NCBI RefSeq assembly: GCF_026213295.1
Contig: NC_079419.1
Location: forward strand, 21,393,180-21,457,179
Direction: 5' to 3'
DNA: 64,000 bases
DNA from: Gadus chalcogrammus
Taxonomy: Eukaryota; Chordata; Actinopteri; Gadiformes; Gadidae
This document shows, piece after piece, positions 55,130-64,000 of this stretch. Positions within the stretch are counted from its first letter, which is position 1. Every line of letters starts with the position of its first letter. Position numbers and translations under genes: made by a program. A model generated the notes under the pieces. It ran no database searches. It was given only the letters and a program-made list of their open reading frames with translations, and was not told where the DNA came from.

Positions 55130-57235
55130 ATCAAGCGGTGCATCCGCGATCGACGCCACCATAGCCAGTACTTCGGCCCCCAGGTCGGGCTGTTTTATTC
55201 CTTTCCCACGGGCATATCCTCTAACCCCAAGTACTTATGGTACTCTCCCCGCCCGCCACCATGCTTAGTCCTTCACCCGCATGACCTCCATTCCGGGCAT
55301 TCATAATTCCCTCCTGCCGTTCTGTTCCCTTTTTGCAATGAGGACCCTTGACATTTGCTGGGTTAACCTTCAGGCCTGAGAGCTCGCAAACGCCTCAAGG
55401 ATACCAATATTCCTTGCCATTCCCGCTCCATGAGTCGCTGAGCAGCACCAATTCGTCTGCGTACCTATTAGCCGCTATACTCTCCTCCCCATATTTGAAT
55501 CCCCTTCCAGTGCCCTACAAGCGCCCCCAACAGCGGATCAATGGCGAGCTGGATAGTAGGGGCGAGAGGGGGATCTCCCTGCTTCACCCCTATTTTCATC
55601 CCGATCTCCGGTGTGAACCCCCTTCCTGTCCTTACCCGGGTGCTGCAAGCCCGTGATAGCAGTCCCCGGTGAGTCCCACCACCGCGGGGTCTACCTTCCT
55701 CTCCGTGAGGACCCATTGGATATGTTTGTGAGATTACTGCCAATGGTGTCCCCTTCTGCTTGCTCTTCCTCAGCAGCCCATCTATCACCAGCAGGTTCTC
55801 GGAGCACCCTTGTGCCTCCTTGAACCCTTTTTGCCTATTGCTGGTGGGACACGCGCTGGCCAATCTGCGATGCAGAATCGAGAACAGCCGCAGTACCATC
55901 GAGCCAATTGTGATTGGCCTCCAGTTGGATGGGGATTTCCTCTCCGTAGGGTCCTTCGACTTCGGTAAGAGGGTTGTACTGTTGCGCTTCAGCGCCCTCC
56001 GGGATATTCATATTCACCAGGAACCCGTTTACAACCTCGCCAGCTTCCTTCCCTTTCGGATTCCCTAACACGTACCAAGGCCCCCTAGTGATTCCATCCG
56101 GACGCCCGTGCCGGCCGCCTGTCTTAATTCCTTTCTTCTTCGTTTGTCATTGTGTCGGACGGGGTGATGGGCCTCGCCAGCAGTTTATTATCGCCCGTCT
56201 GTGTCGAAGCCGAACCCCCTAGACCTCTGAACTGGTCAACCGGACCCCACTTTCCTTAAAGTACCCTGGTTTACCACCACTTGCTCTTAATTGGACCACA
56301 GCCCACTGTCGCCTCCAGTCCAACCACCACATCTCGCCGCCCCTTCCCTTTTTTCCTTGTTGGAAACTTCTTTGCATTACTCAAAGTTCCCTCTTCATCC
56401 CGCTGGAGGGCACTAGCGTCCCGTGAAACGCTTATTCCTTACGCTTGTCCCTCTTAGTTAACGTCCTTGGCCTCCCCACCATTGCCCTCATCCTGCTGAC
56501 GAATCGGGTCCAGGATGTTCCCAGTCTCCACTTCGTCTGGAGTGAGGGTCAACCACTCCCTATCACTTCCCTTCGCCCTAGCCAGCGCTCTTTTGATGCC
56601 TGCTCGTACTGTGCTCGGTCCCGCATTGCACGGCACACTCCTTTCAACCATGAGATGCTGCTTCATCTCCCTGGTTTCCTCTTCTTGGCTCGGCCCAGCC
56701 TGGGCTCGACCCTGCCTCGCCATGTACCTGATTTTGCCCCTCACCTGCTCCTTCGTGGCCCTGGGATCAGTACACATGCTTCGGCGAGGATGCCCCTTCT
56801 CTCTTCTCCTTCCCCCATCAACCCCCGAAGAACCGCCACTTCTACCTCAGATCACTTCCCTTTTTTACTCTCGTCCTGCTGTTTCTCACTGCGTACTTCT
56901 GCCTGTGCCACATATTCCTCCATATGGGCAGCCCTCATGTGCAGCGACAACCCCCTGTTGGTCTTGAACGCTCGCTCGCAAATGGAGCATCGTATTCCCC
57001 TCTCTGGCGCCCTTCTGGTGTTCATGCACTTTGCCACATGACATGCCATTTCGTGTCTTCCCCTTCGTGACACTCCACACCTGGCGCACAACAGGATAGT
57101 TTTATTTATCCTGTGCGCCCTCCTTAGGTGGTTCACACAACTCCCTGCTGTTTCCAGCCTATCCTCGCATAACTCACACGCCTGCCCTTTATACGGGAAG
57201 CTGATCTCCACCACCGTTCTTCTAGCGAGGCGTCC
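55130..57235 (-). pseudogene. R2-type retrotransposon ORF, copy B (3' deleted)
   Basis: The zinc-finger region is intact in one frame (57214-56852): CELCEDRLETAGSCVNHLRR-AH (CCHH), CARCGVSRRGRHEMACHVAK-C (CCHC), CSICERAFKTNRGLSLHMRA-AH (CCHH), the three-finger layout of the R2 A clade. A Myb-like stretch with TKEQVRGKIRYMARQG follows at about 56740. RT pieces (LPTEV region, GFKEAQGCSENLLVIDGLL, MKIGVKQGDP) are spread over three frames with a deletion that removes the core AFD motif. Sequence after APLKPT-like residues at about 55135 is unrelated, so the YADD-distal part and the endonuclease are missing. Confidence 0.8.
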
Positions 57236-60200
57236 TCCTCCACCACCTGCATCGTTCCCTTCTTCGACATACCCAGGCGCTCCAATATTTTGTTGTTAGT
57301 GCGCAGCCACTTACCTCTGACGCCCATAACCATTCCATGGGACGACGTGTTCTGGATCCCTGGAAATTCCAGAGCCAATGCTCCCAAAACAGGCCTGTAT
57401 TTCCTCGCCTTCTCCTCCCACGCCTACACCGCCTTCTCCTCCCTTCCATCAAACCGAACCGTCACGTCCACCACCAATAGGTCGGGCCCTTTCACGAACT
57501 CCAAGTCCGGCACTCCCATTCTCCCTGTACTCATGGTGATGTGCTTTTCCCGCATCATCCGCCATCCTTTCCGTTCCCCAACTGCCGCCAACAATGCGCA
57601 CATGGTTATGCCTGTTCATCCTGTTCAGCTTTGTCTCAGCACACCCGCCCAGTATGTGCGAGCTTGTTTCTGGTTGCGTACCGCACGCCCTACACGGGAG
57701 GGGTTAAATGTAAAGTACATTTGCCCTCATCTGCCATGCTCGAATGATATACGCCTGTTTCCAGAATCTCCTTCCTTCGATAGATAGCCACGATTTGCTT
57801 ATCTTATCACCTTTGAGCAGGCTTACTCCAAACCCTTGTGGTCCCATCCTTGTCCACCTCTTGAACTCCATATCTCTCCATGGTTCAGGCCCCACAAATT
57901 AAATTTGTTCCGGGTCCAACAGGTCTTCCCGTGCCCTCTGCACGCTCTCCCTGGATCCACCCGCGGCCTTCCATTGTTTGATGAACTCCCGGGGAGTCAT
58001 TACATATTTCGCCAACCCCTTTGTGGTTTGGTCGTTCGAATGGTATAGCGTTGAGATTCTCCTTGCGATGGCCACCGGCACTGCCTTGCTAAGACATGGT
58101 ACAGCTAGACCTCCGTCCGCCTTCCTGCTATACAATATCCCGTTCGTTGTACCAGGGCTCAGGTGCAACCATCGCTTGATCGTCCTCCTTATCTCCATAT
58201 CCGCACTACGCAAATTTGTCTGTTTTGCCGAGCAGTGCACCGCTTTATACATCAGCCTTGGCACCGCATATTCACACAGCACCTCCACCTTCTGTGTTGG
58301 CTTCAGCGGTGCATCCGCGATCGACGCCACCATGGCCAGCACTTCGGTCAGCAGGTCAGGCTGTTTTATTCCCTTCCACGGGCTAATCTCCACACCCAGG
58401 TACTTTATGTACTCCCCCGCCGCAACCATACTTATTCCTTCTCCGCACAACTTCCACTCCGGGCAGTCATTGATCCCTCCTACTGTTCTTTTCCCTTTTG
58501 CGATGAGGAAACCTTGACATTTTGCCGGGTTTACCCTCAAGCCCGAGAGCTCGTAAAACGCCTCCAGGATACCAATGTTCCTCGCCATTCCGCTCCAAGA
58601 GTCGCTGAGCAACACCAAGTCATCTGCGTAGGCTATTACCGTTATGTTCTCCTCCCCATATCTGAAGCCCCTTCCCAGACCCTCTAGCGCCCCAAGCAGC
58701 GGGTCGATAGCCAGATTGAATAGTAGGGGCGAAAGGGGATCTCCCTGCTTTACTCCGATCTTCATCCCGGTCTCTGGGGTGAACCCCCTGCCTGTCCGTA
58801 CTCGGGTGCTGCAAACGTGATAACAGTGCCCGATGAGGTCTACCTTCCTCTCTGTGAGGACCCATTGGATATGCTTATGCGATACCGAATCGAATGCCTT
58901 GGCAAGATCAATGAACACCATTGCCAGTGGTGTCCCTTTCTGCTTGCTCTTCCTCAGCAGCCCATCTATTACCAGCAGGTTCTCGGAGCACCCTTGTGCC
59001 TCCTTGAACCCCTTCTGCCTGTTGCTGGTAGGACAAGCGCTGGCCAATCTGCGATGCAGAATCGAAGAGAACAGCCGAAGGACCATTGAGCTAATTGTGA
59101 TAGGCCTCCAGGAGGGTTGTTCTGTTGTGCTTTAGCACCTCCAGGATATTCTTGTTCACCAGGAACCCGTTGAACAACCTTGCCAGCTTATTTCCCTTCG
59201 GATCCCACCTCACCAGGCCCACCTTCATAATACCATCCGGACCCAACGCAGAGCCCCTCTTAATTATTTTCCTCAGTTTAAGTATGTCGGCCGGGCTCAT
59301 GGGCCTTTGCTAGATGTTTATTATTGCAAGCCTGGGTCCAGCTGAACCCCCCCCTAGACCCTTGAACTGGTCTTCCGACTCTCATTTTCCTCTGAAATAC
59401 CTGCTTACCTCACTGCTCTTAATCGGACACAGCCCGCTGTCACTGCCGTCCAACACCAACCGCGCCACCTTCCCCTTCTCCCTGCTGAACCTTCCTTGAA
59501 TGTCCTGGAAGTTCAGCCTCCTCCCGCTGGAGCCCCTGCGTCCCGTGTAACGCTTGGTCCTCAAAGTTCATCCCCTGCTCGTCAACGCCCCTGGTCTCCG
59601 CACGCTCCCCTCGTTCCTGACGAGATCGTCTAGGATGTTCCTAGTCTCCTCCTCGCTGACCCATCCATATCGCTTCCCTCCAACCTAGCCAACGCTCTCC
59701 TGACGCCTTCTCGCAAAATGCTCAGACCTGCATTGCACGGCGCACTCCTTCCCACCATTAGATGCCACTTCATCTCTCTGGTCTCCTCTTCCTGGCTCGG
59801 CCCCGCCTGGGCTCGGCCCTGCTTCGCCATATACCTGATCTTTCCTCTCACTTGCTCCTTAGTGCGCCCTGGGATCAGTGCACCTGCCTCAGCAAGAATG
59901 CCCCTTCTCTCTTCCCCTTCCCCCATCAACCCCCGAAGAACCGCCACTTCCCGCTCTTACCCTGGTCCCGCTGCCTCTCCCTGCGTACCTCCGCCTGGGC
60001 CACATACTCTTCCATATGGGCCGCTCTCATGTGTAGCGATAACCCCCTGTTGGTTTTGAAAGCCCGCTCGCACATGGAGCATCGTATCCCGAGTTCCGGC
60101 GCTCTCCTTGCATTCATGCATTTTGCCGCATGACACGCCATCTCGTGTCTCCTCTTCCGCGACACTCCACATCTGGCGCACAACAGGATCGTTCTGTTTA

Positions 60201-60710
60201 TCCCGTGCGCCTTCCGCAGGTGACTCACACACCCCTGCTGTTTCCAACATATCCTCGCACAGCTCGCACACCTGCTTTCTATACGGGAAGCTGATCTCCA
60301 CCACCGTTCTCTTAGACAAGCGTCCTCCTCCTACACCGCCCTTGTCGAACTACATTACGTGCAGACTCTTCCGACCCCCTCCGGCCCCGAAAAGCCCCTT
60401 CCTCAGTGTCGCTACCGCCCCTTCTCCCCCAGCCTTCGTGTGGCTGGCCTCACCGCGCTGGCTGGGCTCCCTGCTTGGAGGCACCCCCAACACCGTCGAT
60501 CTTGCACCCTGCTGTGCTCTCCCTCCAGGTCTGGCGCCTGCCCCGGCCGCTTCCACACCGCTAGGGCAGCGCCTAGAACCCCTTGGCTCTTCCGACCAAC
60601 TCCTGTTGCTACGCCCTCTCTTCCTCTGTGATCCCCGTCCAAGGTCGGGAGTCCGACTACCGACTAAGTTTTCTGAAGCAAATGTATAAATTTGATGTGT
60701 TGCCACGTGG
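57236..60710 (-). pseudogene. R2-type retrotransposon ORF, copy A (nearly full length)
   Basis: Gly/Arg/Pro-rich N-terminus from 60706, then the fingers (60319-59930) with a frameshift inside finger 1 (about 60230), and a Myb-like region (RTKEQVRGKIRYMAKQGRAQ near 59850). RT: RGSALGPDGIMKVGL, MVFIDLAKAFDSVSHKHIQW, KQGDPLSPLLFNLAIDPLL, TVIAYADDLVLLSDSWSGM. Next an in-frame TAA after EQI (57899), a thumb-like region, a CCHC knuckle (CRACGTQPETSSHILGGC, about 57690) and the restriction-like endonuclease (GPDLLVVDVTVRFDG, about 57490). Relative to copy B it lacks about 46 bp before the RT (near 59110). R2 proteins bind and nick 28S rDNA and reverse-transcribe at the nick. Confidence 0.85.
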
Positions 60711-60779
60711 GCGTGCAGAGTGCATAAAGCAAATTAAGTGTATCAAATGTATGTGCGCCGCGTGACGTGCCGTGTGCAC

Positions 60780-60915
60780 AACGCCAGAATTAAAAAAGTT
60801 AAGAGATGGCGGAAGAGCGAAGCGCAGCGAAGTATTGAAATACTTTGCAGAAATAGGAGATCATAAGGTGAAATGTAAAATATGCCAAGCGAAATTGAGT
60901 ACTACAAGTACTATG
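60780..60915 (+). pseudogene. BED zinc-finger fragment of a hAT gene
   Basis: EVLKYFAEIGDHKVKCKICQ followed by AKLSTTSTM has the aromatic-x-F, C-x2-C and STSTM parts of a BED finger; the His pair is not reached before the sequence changes. A plausible ATG lies upstream (ATGGCGGAAGAGCG at 60806) in another frame. Confidence 0.6.
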
Positions 60916-63393
60916 CGGCCAGGCGCGTGCCGTCCATATGGGCAGGTGGGACGGTGAACTCCCAGCAAAAGCATGCTCCCAAAAAAAATAGTTCCTCAGT
61001 AAATCATTGCTCCAAGTTTATTTTTAATAATGTGATTGTCACATTAACTATCTATAGTTTCTGTAGGCTTTCCGACTATTTTTAGTCTGTTGATATCAAA
61101 TTGATGGTGGCGATTCTAGTTTAGTTTAACGAGTCATGCAATGGGGCAGGGGAGCTCAACAACCGCGTCCCTCCGTATGTTTCTCGCATAATCCTGCAGG
61201 CTGCAATAAGAATTGCAATCCGCGCTATAAGACGCCCACATGGTCTTAAAGTAGTCTGCCCCATGGTTATATTCTAGGACTGTTGTTTAAAATCAATAAC
61301 TCTGCCTGTATCTTTCGGCATTGAAGCCTATTTATTTATTTATTTCAGCAGGTATTAAAATGGTGTACCTGATTTCATACCTGATTTAAACAGCTGTTAT
61401 TGAGAAATATCTGATTTCAAGTGTTATTGAGAGATTTGCACACATCGTCGGGCCAAGTTCCAAATCGAAGGACTGCTTGATTGGTGACTTGTATTTCTAC
61501 TTTTCATGTATTTGCAATGCACTCGCTAAGCCTGATGTTAAATTGTTTTTAGATTGTTAAAATAAAAGAAAAAAAAAGAAATAACTTCCCTATAATGTCG
61601 AATTTGTCCATTGAAATTTTTGACTTTGCAGAGTTGGTGTTTCCATTGCACATAGGCTATTCTAATTAGCCCGACATCATATGACGAGTGTTGATTTCCC
61701 AACACACACACAGAAACACCCCCAGAGGCATTAGTCGATGCAATGTGATCCATAAAAAAGGCCCCTTCAGCTGTTAAGATCCAAGGCTGTTAGTTTTTTC
61801 CTATTTTCATAAACAGGCATCTGTGAGTACAGTCAAACTACTTGTTTTGCTTCTGACATTACCCTTTTTTCTCCTGTTTTCCCTTCTGTTATATAATCAA
61901 CTTGAATCCTCAAAATCTTTTTCTTGTTCTCTCTTACACACAAAACAAACTAACCTGAATCCCTTACCCAAATGTTGTCACCCTAACGTCATTTGGTGGG
62001 ATTAATTTAGCAAACGAAAAATGTAGTGTACCTACATTATGCAGGGTTTTCCTCTGAAAGTCAACCATATGTGCTGACAATGACCTGAGTTTATCCCTGT
62101 ATTTTTGAAAAACCAAACCAAAATTTGAGTTTCTATGCCATTTGTTTTTGCTATTTCGTAAAAATGTCTGACAACCAGGCAAAGGAGCATAATATTATTC
62201 TTACACTGTCTACACACAACTATGTGGGTCACCAATCATTTTTCTTTATTATTCCATGCATTTCTCACATGAATTCCAGTAAGCAAGTGGCAGAACGTAT
62301 ATTGGTATAGTAGGAGGGATGTTATAAAAACCCTACCCTCTAGAGGTACACCAAGATTAATCCTTTAGGTCTCTCACATAGAATCCAGCCACCTCCCGTA
62401 ACATTCATCTCATCCGGTCACTGATGCCGCCAGCTCAACATGCCTGCCAAACATTCTTTCATTGTGAGCATCGTGAAAATCATTATTTGCACAATTTCAA
62501 GTGAGTAGTTAGCTAATTTGTTTGAATTCCGTGATTTGAATAAGTTTGTTCTTTGTCATCATTACTACAGGCTACAGATAATTTTGTCCTGCCTCCCGGG
62601 TATTCTCAATCTTTTTGAGGGGTGGGTATTGTCCGGAATTTGGCGGTATGATAGGTGAAAAATGTTCAATGTACAATACTACTAACAACACATAAAGGCC
62701 AATATGTCGTACACCTAATGTAAAAACCAGCAACAACATATAAAGGCCAATGTGCCATAGACATAATGCAAAAAAAGGAACAATACACAAACGCAATATG
62801 CAATTCACATAACATGTAGTGTAATGTAGTGCAACGTTAAAGTATGCATGACGCAATGTGCAGACCATGTTTTGCAGATCCATATATAAATAACACACCA
62901 AACAGGTCTTAATAACTACAATAACCTGGTTCAAAATGATTTGGTGACAGCACAGCTATTTTACAAATAATCCAATTCCAACTAAATTATACCAGTTCAA
63001 ATCCCTCATACACCACTTTATCATGTGCGTAAAACACCAACGCATGGAATGTACGCCAGGATAACATCAGCAGATTCAGCAACTAAATCACGACGAGAGC
63101 GAATAAAACTTGATATACATTTCAGAAGTGTAAACGTGGGCCTTCATCATAGCAAAGGTCTTAACTGCCTACCCTACTTCGATCGCTGTGACTGTTCATG
63201 TACAATGGAGATATGGTGCGTTTTATTATCCATCTGTCTCGGAGGTCCGAGGACGTTGCCTAGCGACACGCATGAACATGCCCCTTTTCCCTGGACGGTG
63301 AAATTGCTTGCTCTGATGAACTCGGAGAACGCCGAGCAAGGATTCCGAGACAGAATTCAAGATGGCTGCACCCAGTGTGACTTGAAGAATGAA
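60916..63393. other. No gene; A/T-rich intergenic
   Basis: No ORF with recognisable content in 2.5 kb. A 48-bp unit beginning AACAACA is tandemly repeated at 62684-62779 (TAAAGGCCAAT shared). Remaining sequence looks like ordinary intergenic DNA. Confidence 0.6.
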
Positions 63394-63668
63394 CTGTTTT
63401 CATTGCACTTGGACTGCTTTGGTGGTTTAAATGGGAATTTCAATCACCCATATTACTGCAATACCTTACTGCGTCCATATCTCTGCCTATGGCCTATAGC
63501 CTACTTATTTTGGAGCGCCTGGTACTCTGCCAATGCTACCGCGACAACAGCTTTCCGGGTGGCGTCCATGTTTTCCTCCAACGACCGAGCAAAACATAAT
63601 AAAACGATTGAAGGGTGAACGTGACGTCACATCCGAGGTCCGAGTCGGTTCGCAGAGAATACTAAAAC
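63394..63668 (+). repeat. Dispersed repeat, copy 2 (sister at 13.4 kb)
   Basis: Shares GAACTGTTTTCATTG, GGTGGTTTAAATGG, TATTACTGCAATACCTTACT, GCCAATGCTACCGCGA, TTTCCGGGTGGCGTCCATG and GTCGGTTCGCAGAGAATACT with 13375-13725 in the same order and orientation, but lacks the 90-bp insertion of that copy. Confidence 0.85.
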
Positions 63669-64000
63669 GCACCAATAGTTGCCACTCCTTTCTGTCTTGC
63701 TTTATTGTTAGTCGTTTTGTATTAGTTTTGATTAAGAGAAACTGCGCTCTCATGACTCAACTGAAAAGGGAGGGTGAGAAGCACTGGTATTGCTATAAAA
63801 GCATTAGGGGACGGATTCCATCCCATTGTCACATGTGCCCTTAAATGTGTCTTGTGGTTTCGTCCAGCTGCTCGACGTTGACTCAAAGCAGTCAACTAGG
63901 CAAAAAGTTTGTGCCCATCAACATCTCTTGAGACAATGTATGTCAGGGCATTTCAAGGGCTGTGCATTCTTGGGGAACGGCCAGTTTTTCTCCTTGATGG
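63669..64000. other. No gene recognised at the right edge
   Basis: A short ORF to 63844 has no domain. The last 150 bp may belong to a feature continuing outside the window. Confidence 0.4.

Larger units (their letters stand above)
52774..57235 (-). mobile_element. R2-type retrotransposon, downstream copy (B) with 3' region
   Basis: Head-to-tail behind copy A. It contains zinc fingers, Myb-like region and part of the RT (57235 to about 55130), lacks the C-terminal RT and endonuclease, then continues through about 650 bp of non-coding sequence taken to be 3' UTR, which is split by a hAT element (52937-54495). It ends AAA at the 28S boundary at 52774. Confidence 0.75.

Noticed and set aside
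54966..57787. Several 100-200 aa + strand ORFs
   Set aside because: Antisense shadows of the R2 ORFs, which carry clear zinc-finger and RT motifs on the - strand.
60108..60689. 193-aa Pro/Ser-rich + strand ORF at 60.1-60.7 kb
   Set aside because: Antisense of the R2 copy A N-terminus and zinc fingers; composition reflects high G/C content.
62572..62934. 120-aa hydrophobic - strand ORF with repeated HIGLY-LLL segments
   Set aside because: The repetition is a 48-bp tandem DNA repeat; no conserved membrane protein features beyond composition.
1..64000. CRISPR arrays, bacterial operons, ribosome-binding sites, riboswitches
   Set aside because: The sequence is eukaryotic; no spaced direct-repeat array or bacterial-type gene organisation is present.
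63832..64000. Possible exon at the right edge
   Set aside because: Too short, with no splice sites or domain that can be judged within the window.

Overview
This 64 kb window looks like a repeat-dense, gene-poor piece of a ray-finned (probably teleost) fish genome. Evidence is the family mix, the spliced eukaryotic genes, the (CA)n tracts and typical fish elements. I found no convincing host gene. Almost everything recognisable is a mobile element or endogenous virus-like element, often nested, and several elements can be delimited by paired termini and target-site duplications (TSDs).

Region by region. 1-8.45 kb: right part of a Polinton/Maverick (adintovirus-like) element, cut by the left window edge. 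It holds the packaging ATPase end, two small + strand ORFs, then on the - strand an adenain-like protease, double jelly-roll major capsid protein, basic core protein, minor capsid protein, integrase with chromodomain and three accessory ORFs. Protease, major capsid protein and integrase each carry a frameshift. 8.45-21.5 kb: remains of an endogenous retrovirus (integrase fossil, polypurine-like tract, 3' LTR). The LTR is split by a 9 kb DNA transposon with CACAG termini, which carries an intact 9-exon gene (544 codons) followed 4 nt later by a zinc-finger transposase gene with one frameshift. A TTAA-flanked MITE sits inside its last intron. 21.7-27.8 kb: decayed copy of a large multicopy gene with PIN/FEN-like acidic motifs and a C-terminal Cys-rich cluster, interrupted by a 1.3 kb hAT element with a perfect 8-bp TSD.

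28-33 kb: LINE fragment, then a 5'-truncated Ty3/Gypsy element with one internal stop and a short 3' LTR. 34.3-37.4 kb: DIRS-like and BED-finger hAT relics. 37.5-43 kb: MITEs, a 536-bp foldback, a LINE endonuclease fragment, a tRNA-Thr-like SINE and a Harbinger-type MITE. 43.4-45.4 kb: LINE pieces flanking a Harbinger Myb/SANT-like accessory gene. 45.8-51.8 kb: Harbinger and hAT MITEs, one nested in the other, both with TSDs.

52.6-60.7 kb: two head-to-tail R2-type retrotransposon copies (- strand; three zinc fingers, Myb-like region, RT, CCHC plus endonuclease). The downstream copy appears still joined to 195 bp of 28S rRNA sequence that starts exactly at the canonical R2 target site; a hAT element is inserted in the intervening 3' region. 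60.8-64 kb: a BED-finger fragment and a second copy of a dispersed repeat also seen at 13.4 kb.

The genes form no host pathway. The most informative content is the insertion chronology and the accessory genes carried by the elements.
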